Shown: positions 26,249-34,362 of the stretch, piece after piece
Numbering within the stretch: position 1 is the stretch's first letter
Layout of the letters: each line of letters opens with the position of its first letter
DNA from: Oxalobacteraceae bacterium
Lineage (GTDB): Bacteria > Pseudomonadota > Gammaproteobacteria > Burkholderiales > Burkholderiaceae_D
Direction of reading: 5' to 3'
Assembly: GCA_027490725.1 (NCBI GenBank)
Contig: JAIXXN010000007.1
Coordinates: 1-38,805 of the forward strand
Length of the DNA: 38,805 nt
The notes under the pieces: model-generated
The model's input: the letters and a program-made list of their open reading frames with translations, nothing else
Databases searched by the model: none
What the model was told of the DNA's origin: nothing
Position numbers and translations under genes: made by a program

Positions 26249-26337
26249 CCGGGGTCAGATCCGACATCCGGACACGAGCACAGCTTTAGTCGGGCGAAAG
26301 CGCTTCAGTTCGTGTCTGAATGTCGGATCTGACCCCG
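26249..26337. repeat. About 90-bp palindromic repeat, copy A
   Basis: The left arm CGGGGTCAGATCCGACAT (from 26250) and the right arm ending GTCGGATCTGACCCCG (to 26337) are inverted over some 28 bp with few mismatches; the centre is about 32 nt. It starts 3 nt after a stop codon. Copy B at 27991-28080 is the same element in the opposite orientation, including the interior. It probably acts as a transcription terminator. A further partial end (TGACCCCG) occurs at 26344-26351. Confidence 0.85.
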
Positions 26338-26378
26338 CCGTTTTGACCCCGTTGTATGATCGAGAATCGGAGAAGACC

Positions 26379-26918
26379 ATGAAAATTGCAGTACTAGTGA
26401 TAGATGTTCAGCAGGGACTATGTGAAGGGCCTGACGCGGCGTTTGATTGCAGCGGTACCATTGCGCGGATCAACCAGGTGACGCGTAAAGCCCGGGCTGC
26501 GGGGGCACCGGTGATTTTCATCCAGCATGCATCACAAGCAGGTTACCTTGAACTCGGCTCTGCCGCGTGGCAATTGGCCGATGGACTGGAAGTTGAAGAC
26601 AGCGACATCAAAGTCGGCAAGACGACACCGGACTCCTTCCTCAACACTGAACTGGCTAGCACGCTAGTCAATCTTCAGATCGAGAAACTGGTGGTGTGCG
26701 GGATGCATACGGAGTTCTGTGTTGATACCACCACCCGCCGCGCACTGGCTCTGGGTTATCCAGTGATTCTGGTATCGGATGCGCACACCTCGGCAGGCAA
26801 CGCGGCGATTTCGGCCGTGCAAGTGATTGCGCACCATAATGCCACCCTCACGAATATTTCAAGTTTCGGTCCCCGGGTCGAGGCGCTCGCTAGTGGTGCG
26901 CTGCAATTTGCGCCCTGA
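26379..26918 (+). CDS. Isochorismatase-family cysteine hydrolase
   Basis: Cysteine hydrolase of the isochorismatase/nicotinamidase superfamily, 179 residues from the ATG at 26379 (GGAGAAG upstream). The catalytic Asp is in VLVIDVQQG near residue 9, the Lys in IKVGKTTPDSF, and the Cys in CGMHTEFCVDTTTR, with the cis-peptide neighbourhood intact. No pathway gene is adjacent, so the amide substrate is unknown; relatives include N-carbamoyl and pyrazinamide-type hydrolases. The gene follows repeat copy A, which probably insulates it from upstream transcription, and is convergent with the esterase gene. Confidence 0.9.
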   Translation: MKIAVLVIDVQQGLCEGPDAAFDCSGTIARINQVTRKARAAGAPVIFIQHASQAGYLELGSAAWQLADGLEVEDSDIKVGKTTPDSFLNTELASTLVNLQIEKLVVCGMHTEFCVDTTTRRALALGYPVILVSDAHTSAGNAAISAVQVIAHHNATLTNISSFGPRVEALASGALQFAP

Positions 26919-27012
26919 TGGGCGGTTTTTCGCCCGGTGGCTACCGCGCCGGATTACTAACTCGCTAGTAAGTCCAGTCGCCGCGTGGCTGACTCCGTTA
27001 AGTTGCGTAGCT

Positions 27013-27939
27013 TTAGTGCGGGCCCATTAAGAACAACAAGGGTTGTTCCAGTCGCGCGGCCCAGGCTTTTTCGTTGTGTCCTGTGCCCTCGAAAACTTTG
27101 GTCTGAAAGTTGCGCTGGTCCTGATAGCCCGCTTCCCGGACGATGTCATTGATCACCAGCTGGTAAGGCGCATACAGGGCATCAAGCTCGAGCGTGCCAT
27201 GATCCTGATAGAGCCTGTGCGTCGCCGGATCGGCGAGCTGGCCGCGCAGGTAGTTGAACGCTGCCAGTGGTATTGCCGCATTTGGCTGATGCCGGCCGAC
27301 CCAGTGGGTCGACAGCCCGGCGGCGCCACCAAACACCTGCGGGTACTCGTTCATGGCATACACCGAGATCAGCCCGCCCATGCTGGAGCCCATAATAAAG
27401 GTGCTGGCCGCTTCAGGCCGGGTGGCGAATTGCGCGTCGATGGCAGGCTTGAGCTCCTGCACGAGAAATTTCAGGTAGTTGTCGGACTGTGGCCGGTTCT
27501 GCAGATTTTCCCTGATCAAAGCATCGCTGGACTGCTTCGGCATGCCGGCCAGATATTTCTGGGGAAAATATTCGCTATGGCGAAATTTTCCGTTATTCCA
27601 CACGCCGACGATAATCGTGTCCGGAATACGCTGGGCGTTTATCAAACGCTGCACGCTGTCCTGTACATTCCAGGCCTGCTTGTTCCACGTCGTGTTCGCA
27701 TCAAACAGCATCTGGCCATCGTGCATATATAGCACCGCGTAACGTTTGTCGCGCGTATAGCCCTCTGGCAGCCAGATGTCGATATTGCGTGCATCGACGT
27801 AACGCGACGGGAAATTTTCGAGCCGCTCAATGCGGCCCACTGCCACTTTCGGCCAAGGTTCGCCAGCCCGCGCCGCGGTTTGCAGACCGAGCAAGACCAA
27901 CAGTGTGAAAAGCAGTTTGATCCGAATCCCCGTCAACAT
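27013..27939 (-). CDS. Secreted esterase of the Fes/EstD-like alpha/beta hydrolase type
   Basis: Alpha/beta hydrolase of 308 residues with a signal peptide (residues 1-25, ending ARA-GE). Family blocks are DIWLPEGYTRDKRYAVLYMHDGQMLFD, the nucleophile elbow GSSMGG, and a C-terminal EGTGHNEKAW that supplies the histidine. Such proteins are annotated as putative esterase/enterochelin esterase-like (COG2819 type). An enterochelin role is not implied, as no siderophore genes are near. A purine-rich GGGGATGG precedes the ATG. The spacer upstream contains repeat copy B, so the gene has its own short promoter region (27940-27990). Confidence 0.88.
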   Translation of the reverse strand: MLTGIRIKLLFTLLVLLGLQTAARAGEPWPKVAVGRIERLENFPSRYVDARNIDIWLPEGYTRDKRYAVLYMHDGQMLFDANTTWNKQAWNVQDSVQRLINAQRIPDTIIVGVWNNGKFRHSEYFPQKYLAGMPKQSSDALIRENLQNRPQSDNYLKFLVQELKPAIDAQFATRPEAASTFIMGSSMGGLISVYAMNEYPQVFGGAAGLSTHWVGRHQPNAAIPLAAFNYLRGQLADPATHRLYQDHGTLELDALYAPYQLVINDIVREAGYQDQRNFQTKVFEGTGHNEKAWAARLEQPLLFLMGPH

Positions 27940-27990
27940 ACCATCCCCTTCATTCCAGCGTTGCGATTGAAGCGCTGATCATAGCGCAAC

Positions 27991-28080
27991 CCGGGGTCAG
28001 ATCCGACATTCAGACACGAGCTGAAGCGTTTTCGCTCCACTACAGCTGAGTCTGTGTCCGGATGACGGATCTGACCCCGG
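27991..28080. repeat. About 90-bp palindromic repeat, copy B
   Basis: Same element as copy A in the opposite orientation: CCGGGGTCAGATCCGACATT at 27991-28010, an interior with CTGAAGCG and TTCGC, and the right arm ending CGGATCTGACCCCGG at 28080. It lies between the helicase and esterase genes, both on the minus strand. Confidence 0.88.
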
Positions 28081-28141
28081 TTTTTTCGACGTTACAGCTG
28101 AGTTTGTGTCCGGATGTCGGATCTGACCCCGGTTTTTTCGA
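28041..28141. repeat. Tandem duplication of the right arm of repeat copy B
   Basis: The segment from TACAGCTGAG at 28041 to TTTTTTCGA at 28089 recurs at 28093-28141 with few differences, a direct repeat of 49 bp with a 52-bp period. The second copy lies inside the helicase coding region and supplies its last codons and stop codon. Confidence 0.85.
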
Positions 28142-30458
28142 TGTGCCACCAGGCGGGTAGCAGGGCGCGTAGTTCGGCGCGGTCGAAGCGGTCGTCGATC
28201 AGGTAGACGGTGCCGCGATCGGTCTGGGTGCGGATCACGCGGCCGGCGGCCTGGACGACTTTCTGCATGCCGGGATAGGTGTAGGTGTAGTCGTAGCCGG
28301 TGCCGGCGCCGAAGATGCTCTCCATGCGCTGGCGGATCTGTTCGTTGACGGGGTTGACTTGTGGCAGGCCGAGGGTGGCGACGAAGGCGCCGATCAGGCG
28401 CGCACCGGGGAGGTCGACGCCTTCGCCAAACGCGCCACCCAGCACGGCAAAGCCGATCCCGCAACTGTCCGCGGTGAAGCGCGCCAGAAAGCGGCTGCGT
28501 TCGGCTTCTTCCATGCGCCGGGTTTGCGACCAGATGGGGATCCCGGGGCAGCGCTCGGCCAGGGCCAGCGCGGCTTTTTCCATGTAGTCGAAGCTGCTGA
28601 AAAACGCCAGATAGTTGCCCGGCTGGCGCTGGTACTGGGCGCCCATCAGCTCGGCAATTGGCGCCAGTGATTGCTGGCGATGCTGGTAGCGCGTCGAGAT
28701 GTGCGCCGCGACCCGCACCGCCAGCTGTTCGGCGACGAAGGGCGACTCGACATCGACCCAGGCACAGCTTTCGGGCAGGCCGAGCAGGTCGTGAAAATAG
28801 TTCCACGGGCTGAGCGTGGCCGAGAATAATGCGGTGCTGTGGCTGCCGGCAAAGCGCGCCGCCAGATACGGGGCCGGCACGATGTTGCGGATGCAGAACA
28901 CGCTGTCGCGCTGCGCGCTACGTGGTGTCGGCCGCTGTTCGATATCGAATAGTGCGTGCGCGCCGAAGCTTTCGGCCAGTCGGCCAAACAGCAGCGCGTT
29001 GAAATAGAACTCCTGTAGCGGTGGCAGGTTCTCGGTGGGATGGTCGTTCTGGTAATCGCTGATGGCACTGGCCGCGGTCTGCAAGGCGCCCAGCCATTTA
29101 TCCGGCAGTTCGGCATAGGACTGGTAAGCGTCGGCCTGCTGTTTGACTAGCTGGTTCCACTGCCGGTTGACCCGGTCGAGCGCTGGTTTGAGTACCGGCG
29201 GCGCGATCTTGCGCAGCGCGCGCAGGCTGGCGTGGCTCATCTCGGCGCTATACATTTTGCGGGCGCGCGAGACCATATTGTGGGCTTCGTCGACCAGTAC
29301 GCTGACTTTCCAGTCGTTGAGGAGCGTTAGACCGTACAGCATGGCGCTCTGGTCGAAGTAGTAGTTGTAGTCGCCGATGATGACGTCGCACCAGCGCGCC
29401 AGCTCGCTGCCCAGATAATACGGACAGACCTGATGCGCCAGTGCGATGTCCTGCAAGGTCTGTCGATCCAGTACCGCCGGGATGGATGCAGGCGCGCCAG
29501 CGTCAGGCGACGCGACGCAGGCATCCAGCGCAGCCTTGCGGGCTGCCGGCAGGCGGTCGTAGAAACCACGTGCCAGCGGACAGGAGTCACCATGGCAGGC
29601 CAGCTCGGGATGGACACAGGCGTTGTCGCGCGACACCAGTTCCAGCGTGCGTAGCGGTAGCGCCGCTGCGCTGTTACGGATGACGTGCACGGCGTCGAGC
29701 GCCATCTGGCGCCCCGGTGTTTTCGCGGCCAGAAAAAACACTTTGTCGACGCCTTGCTGCGCCGCTGCCTTCAACACGGGGAACAGGCTACCGACCGATT
29801 TGCCGATGCCGGTCGGCGCCTGCGCCAGTAGGCACACGGCGCGCTTGCTGGCGGTGTACATGGCCGCGGCCAGTTCGCGCTGGCCGGGGCGGAAGGCGGG
29901 GTAGGGAAACGCCAGTTGCTGCAAGTGCTGGTCGCGCGCCGCGCGGTGCGCCAGCTCCTGCTGCGCCCATTGCAAGAATAGGGTGCACTGCTGGGCGAAA
30001 AATGCCTCGAGGTCCAAGGCGCTATGCAGTTGCTGCAGCACGGTTTCCTTCTGGCTGGCGACGTCGAAATACACCAGTGCCAGCGTCAGTTCTGCCAGTC
30101 CCTGCGACTGACATAGCAGATGGCCATAGACGCGCGCCTGCGCCCAGTGCAGCTGGCGCTGGTTGTCCGGCATGCGCTGCAGATCACCGCGATAGGTTTT
30201 GATTTCTTCCAGCCGCCGTTCGCGCGGGTGGTAGCCGTCGGCGCGGCCGCGCACATGCAGCGTGCCGAAATCGCCGGCCAGCGCTACCTCGCGCTGATAG
30301 TCGCCGTCACGCCGCGCCGTGACGGTGGCGTGACCGGCCATGCCTTCCTGCGCAGTGGGCGAGGGCGTAAAGCGCAGATCGAGGTCACCGGTTTTGGCGG
30401 TGAACTCGCACAGCGCCCGCACGGCGATGCTGTAGGTGGGCGTTGTCACGCCGCCCAT
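28092..30458 (-). CDS. DinG/XPD-family Fe-S DNA helicase with N-terminal PD-(D/E)XK-like domain
   Basis: A 788-residue superfamily 2 helicase of the XPD/DinG/FancJ group. An N-terminal domain of about 170 residues looks PD-(D/E)XK nuclease-like, with D74 (GRADGY) and E85-I-K87. The helicase core has Walker A APTGIGKS at 214-221, the iron-sulfur cluster cysteines C281, C288, C293 and C345, DEAH at 390-393, and C-terminal motifs including SATLSP, GGAFGEGVDLPG and QAAGRVIRTQTDRG. The gene overlaps the FAN1 gene by 13 nt, so both are translated together and probably act in DNA crosslink or branched-DNA repair. The final 14 residues (from KTGVRSDIR) and the TAA are encoded by the dispersed repeat, so the natural C terminus was replaced or trimmed. 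Confidence 0.93.
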   Translation of the reverse strand: MGGVTTPTYSIAVRALCEFTAKTGDLDLRFTPSPTAQEGMAGHATVTARRDGDYQREVALAGDFGTLHVRGRADGYHPRERRLEEIKTYRGDLQRMPDNQRQLHWAQARVYGHLLCQSQGLAELTLALVYFDVASQKETVLQQLHSALDLEAFFAQQCTLFLQWAQQELAHRAARDQHLQQLAFPYPAFRPGQRELAAAMYTASKRAVCLLAQAPTGIGKSVGSLFPVLKAAAQQGVDKVFFLAAKTPGRQMALDAVHVIRNSAAALPLRTLELVSRDNACVHPELACHGDSCPLARGFYDRLPAARKAALDACVASPDAGAPASIPAVLDRQTLQDIALAHQVCPYYLGSELARWCDVIIGDYNYYFDQSAMLYGLTLLNDWKVSVLVDEAHNMVSRARKMYSAEMSHASLRALRKIAPPVLKPALDRVNRQWNQLVKQQADAYQSYAELPDKWLGALQTAASAISDYQNDHPTENLPPLQEFYFNALLFGRLAESFGAHALFDIEQRPTPRSAQRDSVFCIRNIVPAPYLAARFAGSHSTALFSATLSPWNYFHDLLGLPESCAWVDVESPFVAEQLAVRVAAHISTRYQHRQQSLAPIAELMGAQYQRQPGNYLAFFSSFDYMEKAALALAERCPGIPIWSQTRRMEEAERSRFLARFTADSCGIGFAVLGGAFGEGVDLPGARLIGAFVATLGLPQVNPVNEQIRQRMESIFGAGTGYDYTYTYPGMQKVVQAAGRVIRTQTDRGTVYLIDDRFDRAELRALLPAWWHIEKTGVRSDIRTQTQL

Positions 30459-32086
30459 TGCAGGTAGCAGACGGCGATCGGCATCTGATGCTCGGCGCAG
30501 TATTCGATCCAGCGCAGCTGGTTGTCCTGCAGCCGGTCGCCCGGGCCTTTTACTTCGATCATGGTGTAGCGTCGTTCCCCGGGCCAGAACTGGATCAGAT
30601 CGGGGAAGCCGCTGCGATTGGCTTTCACATCGCTCAGTATGCGCTCGAAGGCGCGCCGCAGGTGTAGCGGCGGGATGCAGTCCAGCGCCAGTGTCAGCAA
30701 GTGTTGGTCGAGCGCTTCCCAGTACACAAAGGGTGACTGGATGCCGGTCTTGGCAGCATAGTTGGCGAGGATGGTCTGGCGGTAGCGGCCATCGTCGAGT
30801 TGCGCCAGCGCGCTGTCGAACTGGCTGCTACGGCGGCGCTGGAAATCAGCGCTATGCAGATCGGCCGGACCGCGATGATAGGGGTGGAAAAAAGCACCGG
30901 GGATGGGGCTGAAAATCGCTTCCCAGCAGAGCAGCCCAAACAGTGAATTGATCAGCGCATTCTCGACGTAATACACGGGCGCCGTCGGCTGGTTCAGATG
31001 GTCGCGCACCACCAGTTCCACATAACTCGGTTCGGCGGGGGGCGCTAGCTGCAGGTCGATGCGCTGTGGCTGCGCCTGCGGCACCGGCGCCGGTTTGGGC
31101 TGCCCTAGTGCGCGCGCCAGTCTTGGCGCCACGCGCAGCAGCTGCTGGCGTTCCGCGGCACTTTCCGGCGCCAGCATGGCCCGTTGCAGCAGTGCGTGCG
31201 CGGCCGCCATCTGGCCATCTTTTTCCAGTACCCGCACGGCGCGCGCACGGGCGCCGGGGTATTGGCTATCGGCATACAGCTGATATGCGCCGGGCCAGTC
31301 CTGCTGCTTTTCCAGTTGCTGGGCGATCTGGAACAGGAATTTATGGCGACGGCTACGCAGCCACTCATTGTCTTCGGCACAGGCGGGCAGGTCGGCGATG
31401 ACGCTGGTATAGTCCTCGCCCTCGTTCAGGCGTTCGTGGCAGTGGTGCAGCGCCAGAAAATCATCGATATCGCGGCGATTGCGAAAGCCCCGCGCAGCCG
31501 GCGAAAAATCCACTTTTTCATACTGGTAGATGCCGAGATCGGAGAGTACGAATTCGGTCCAGTCCTGATAAAAATTACCGAAGAAGATCAGTCGCAAACG
31601 ATCGCACAGGGGCTGGATCAGGTTGCGGTAGCAATGGTCGGTACTACCGGCACACCAGCTCGAATAGCGCTGGGAGGCATGGTACTGTGTTTGCAGCGCG
31701 GCCAGCTGATCGGCCTTGCGCAGCGCGCGTAGCGTCGCGGGCAGCTGGAATACCTGACTGATTTCCGGTTTTTGCAGGAGTTCGAATAACTGCTCCAGTG
31801 TGAGCAGCGGATCGGCCTCGATCAGCCCCAGTTGCACCAGTGGCAGGGCCGCGTCATGGGTATTACCGATTTCCCCATACACCAGCTTACTGGCGCGAAA
31901 CAGCGTACCCTTGCGCATCACCATGCGCACCAGCAGCGCCCGTGAGGACCGCGGCAGACTGGCGTAGGCGCCGAAAAAGTCGCGTTCTTCGGCCATCAGG
32001 AGATCGTCGTAGCGCTCGCTGATCCAGCGTAACACTTGCTCGAAGTTATCGAGGTAATACAGGGGATTGTCGAGAACTCTGTTCAT
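30446..32086 (-). CDS. FAN1-type VRR-NUC structure-specific nuclease
   Basis: Bacterial homologue of Fanconi-associated nuclease 1, 546 residues from the ATG at 32086; a TTG 12 nt upstream is the other option. PaFAN1 of Pseudomonas has about 559 residues. The C-terminal VRR-NUC domain has candidate catalytic residues E375 (YYVENALINSLFGLL), D496 (FPDLIQF), E511 and K513 (IEVKGPGDRLQDNQ), with the D-to-E spacing of 15 that I recall for PaFAN1. The N-terminal region carries a SAP/winged-helix-like part (about 25-120), and residues 235-330 form TPR-like helices. It cuts 5' flaps and unhooks interstrand crosslinks in characterised relatives. It is translationally coupled to the Fe-S helicase, giving a nuclease-helicase pair that recalls FAN1 and FANCJ. 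Confidence 0.93.
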   Translation of the reverse strand: MNRVLDNPLYYLDNFEQVLRWISERYDDLLMAEERDFFGAYASLPRSSRALLVRMVMRKGTLFRASKLVYGEIGNTHDAALPLVQLGLIEADPLLTLEQLFELLQKPEISQVFQLPATLRALRKADQLAALQTQYHASQRYSSWCAGSTDHCYRNLIQPLCDRLRLIFFGNFYQDWTEFVLSDLGIYQYEKVDFSPAARGFRNRRDIDDFLALHHCHERLNEGEDYTSVIADLPACAEDNEWLRSRRHKFLFQIAQQLEKQQDWPGAYQLYADSQYPGARARAVRVLEKDGQMAAAHALLQRAMLAPESAAERQQLLRVAPRLARALGQPKPAPVPQAQPQRIDLQLAPPAEPSYVELVVRDHLNQPTAPVYYVENALINSLFGLLCWEAIFSPIPGAFFHPYHRGPADLHSADFQRRRSSQFDSALAQLDDGRYRQTILANYAAKTGIQSPFVYWEALDQHLLTLALDCIPPLHLRRAFERILSDVKANRSGFPDLIQFWPGERRYTMIEVKGPGDRLQDNQLRWIEYCAEHQMPIAVCYLQWAA

Positions 32087-32162
32087 TGCCTGGGCCAACG
32101 GAAGCGATTACTGTGTGTTTATACAGTGTAGCGCGTTCGGCCCTGCCCGGCAAATAAAGCAG

Positions 32163-32235
32163 CGGGGTCAGGTCGGGCAAAGTGACAAACTTAAGGTAAG
32201 GTCTTAGCTTTGTCGTTTTGCCCGAGCTGACCCCG
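32163..32235. repeat. Palindromic repeat of a second family (GGGGTCAGGTC type)
   Basis: The left arm CGGGGTCAGGTCGGGCAAA (from 32163) and the right arm TTTTGCCCGAGCTGACCCCG (to 32235) form a 73-bp palindrome whose centre also has GACAAA/TTTGTC. It shares the GGGGTCAG ends with copies A and B, but the rest differs. It begins 4 nt after the phasin stop codon and probably ends phasin transcription. Confidence 0.82.
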
Positions 32236-32239
32236 GCGT

Positions 32240-32821
32240 TTATTTGGCGGTTTTGCGGGCGCGGCTAGGTTTGGCGGCCTTTTCGGCGGCCTGCTGCTCG
32301 ACCAGCGCGCTGGCCTTGGCAATCTGCGATTCCACCGATTCCACCGCCTGTTTGGTGGCTTTGGTGACTTGCTCGTAGCCGGCAAAAGCGTTGTCGATGG
32401 CGGTTTTGACGATCTGCACGGCGTTCTCAGAACCCGGTCGGACGTTTTTGGTGACGTCGTAAATCAGGGCGCTCAGGGTGCTTTTGGCTTCCGTCATGTG
32501 GGCGTCGGCGGCACGGCTGAATTCTTCGCGGATTTCGCCGATGATGGCGGCCAGCTGTTCGTTGTAGGCGGCCGCACCGGCCATGCCCGGCTGCACTTTG
32601 GCGGCGGCCAGCGACAGCGCTTCTTTGGGATTGGTCGACTGGCTCAGTTCCTTGCCGGCAGCCAGATGATCCTCCATCTGGGCTTTGGCGGTAGCCAGAT
32701 TCAGTGCAACAACCTGTTCGACACCCTGTACCGCTTTGCTGGTCAGGGTATTAAAGGTCTCCAGTTGGAATTCAAACAATGCTTTGGTGGCGTTGGCAAA
32801 TTGTTCCGGATTGGTAAACAT
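32240..32821 (-). CDS. phaP: Phasin family protein
   Basis: Phasin of 193 residues that coats polyhydroxyalkanoate granules and stabilises their surface. The start MFTNPEQFANATKALFEFQLETFNTLTSKAVQGVEQVV is typical, followed by NLATAKAQMEDHLAAGKELSQSTNPKEAL and long amphipathic helices. The Ala/Lys-rich C-terminal tail (EKAAKPSRARKTAK) is basic and could contact DNA, as in nucleoid-linked phasins. GAGGAG stands before the ATG. No PHA synthase gene is in the window. The gene is followed immediately by a palindromic repeat. Confidence 0.94.
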   Translation of the reverse strand: MFTNPEQFANATKALFEFQLETFNTLTSKAVQGVEQVVALNLATAKAQMEDHLAAGKELSQSTNPKEALSLAAAKVQPGMAGAAAYNEQLAAIIGEIREEFSRAADAHMTEAKSTLSALIYDVTKNVRPGSENAVQIVKTAIDNAFAGYEQVTKATKQAVESVESQIAKASALVEQQAAEKAAKPSRARKTAK

Positions 32822-32887
32822 GCAGTCTCCTCAAAAATGTTCGGATGTCATGCGACTAGCTGGATGCTTCTAGGTTCTGGCAACCCA

Positions 32888-33112
32888 TTATTTAGCAAGC
32901 AGCGGCTTTTCGCAACGGCTATCTTTGTAAGGGCCGCGGTCTTGCTCCCAGCCGGGACCGAGCGGGGTTTGCGAACAGGCATACTGGCCATCGATTTTGC
33001 TGCGCCATAGATACCACGGGGCGGGACCGGCTTGCAGGCTGCTGCTGGTTAATAGCAGCAGAAACAGCAGCGGGACAGTGGCAAGGTGTCGATTGATGTG
33101 GCGCATAGTCAT
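32888..33112 (-). CDS. Small secreted protein of unknown function
   Basis: A 74-residue protein whose ATG (33112) overlaps the stop of the diguanylate cyclase gene (ATGA), so it is translationally coupled to it; an ATG two codons later is also possible. It has a signal peptide (about residues 1-28, ending LQA-GP) and a short mature part with Trp residues (APWYLWRSK), two cysteines and a Gly/Pro-rich middle. I do not recognise a family. The coupling suggests a periplasmic partner of the cyclase or simple operon hitchhiking. Confidence 0.65.
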   Translation of the reverse strand: MTMRHINRHLATVPLLFLLLLTSSSLQAGPAPWYLWRSKIDGQYACSQTPLGPGWEQDRGPYKDSRCEKPLLAK

Positions 33113-34263
33113 CCTAGCTGGAGGCAGCAGACGCGGTCGCGACCGCTGTTCTTGGCTGCGTACAGCATATCGTCGGCGGCGCGGATCATGTTCTGGTGGG
33201 CGCTGCCGGCGCTGCTGGCAAAATCAACGCTGACCACGCCAAAACTGGCGCTCACGCGGATCGTCTGGTCGCCATAGGGGATCGCGGCTCCGCCCAGCGC
33301 AACGCGCAGCCGCTCGGCCAGCAGGTTGGCGCCGGCCAGGTCGGTTTCGGGCAGGATCAGCAGAAATTCTTCGCCGCCGTAACGCACCACACTGTCGACG
33401 CTGTCACGGGTTATGGCCAGCATCAGGTGGGCAAAGTGTTGCAATACTGCATCACCGCCGTGGTGGCCATAGCGGTCATTGACCAGCTTGAAATGATCGA
33501 GGTCGCACATGATGACGGACAGGCTGAGCCGGTAGCGCTGGGCGCGCGTGATTTCCGTTTCCAGCAATTGCTGGTGCAGGTAGCGGCGGTTGTAGCAGCC
33601 CGTCAGCGAATCGCGGATCGCCAGATTCTGCAGCACGCTGTGGGCCGTGTATTCATGCCGCAGCAAGACCTGATAGCGGCGTGCGGCGACATAGCCGAAC
33701 AGATTGGTCAGCGCCAGCATGGTCGCCATGGTGCCCAGTTCCACTTCGCGCAATTGCCCCAGTTGCGCCGCCAGCACGATAAAACCGGCGGTGGTCGGCA
33801 CGGCGATCAGTGCCGAGTAGATCAGCCGGTTGGGAATGTAGATGTAGAACACAATGATCATGATCGCCATCGAGATGGCATGCAGGGCGAATTCGTTGGC
33901 CCGCATTGCGCAGATCAGCAGGAAGCCGCCGCCGCCGGCCAGTTCGGCCAGACTGGCAACCAGCCTGGTGCTGCGGATCGATTCCGGCCAGCGCCTTAAC
34001 AGCAGAATGCCGCCCAGCGCCGCCACCGCCACCAGTAGGCGTACCCCGGCCAGCATGGCAGTTTGCTGGGTGTAGCCGAGCCAGACCACGTCGGTGGCGT
34101 TAAAGCCGAGGTAGACCAGCGCGCAGACGATCAGCGTGATACGCAGCTGCGCATGAGTGGTGGCCAGATGGTGACGCAGGAAGGCTTGCTCATCGGCGGG
34201 CGCTCTGAATTCGCTGCGCAGAGCGGCGATGACAGGACTGGGGGATGAGGCGGCTTGAGGCAC
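33109..34263 (-). CDS. Membrane-bound diguanylate cyclase (GGDEF)
   Basis: Makes cyclic di-GMP from two GTP. The protein has 384 residues and starts at the GTG at 34263, with GGAAAG 12 nt upstream. Six hydrophobic segments (about 40-200) form a membrane sensor that resembles MASE-type domains. The GGDEF domain runs from about 215 to 380. The active-site motif is GGEEF, and the metal-binding Asp is in MCDLDHFKLVND, so catalysis should be intact. The allosteric I-site RxxD is absent: the corresponding residues before GGEEF read DSVD, so product inhibition there is unlikely. The gene follows a histidine kinase gene on the same strand, with a 99-bp gap that holds a -10-like element. Confidence 0.94.
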   Translation of the reverse strand: MPQAASSPSPVIAALRSEFRAPADEQAFLRHHLATTHAQLRITLIVCALVYLGFNATDVVWLGYTQQTAMLAGVRLLVAVAALGGILLLRRWPESIRSTRLVASLAELAGGGGFLLICAMRANEFALHAISMAIMIIVFYIYIPNRLIYSALIAVPTTAGFIVLAAQLGQLREVELGTMATMLALTNLFGYVAARRYQVLLRHEYTAHSVLQNLAIRDSLTGCYNRRYLHQQLLETEITRAQRYRLSLSVIMCDLDHFKLVNDRYGHHGGDAVLQHFAHLMLAITRDSVDSVVRYGGEEFLLILPETDLAGANLLAERLRVALGGAAIPYGDQTIRVSASFGVVSVDFASSAGSAHQNMIRAADDMLYAAKNSGRDRVCCLQLG

Positions 34264-34313
34264 GGTGCGATTCTTTCCGGACGTGGCTGGCGGGTTGCTA
34301 ACCTGTTAGATTA

Positions 34314-34319
34314 ATTATA
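34314..34319 (-). promoter_or_regulatory. Candidate -10 element for the diguanylate cyclase gene
   Basis: On the minus strand 34319-34314 reads TATAAT, about 51 nt before the GTG start. No convincing -35 is present 17 bp upstream, so this is weak support for a separate promoter. Confidence 0.35.
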
Positions 34320-34362
34320 CGACCGCAACTTTTCCCCGCATTGAGGGATGCTTCTAAAAAAT

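Noticed and set aside
27013..27939. Enterochelin esterase for siderophore use
   Set aside because: Fold similarity only; no siderophore synthesis, receptor or Fur-box-like sequence was seen nearby.
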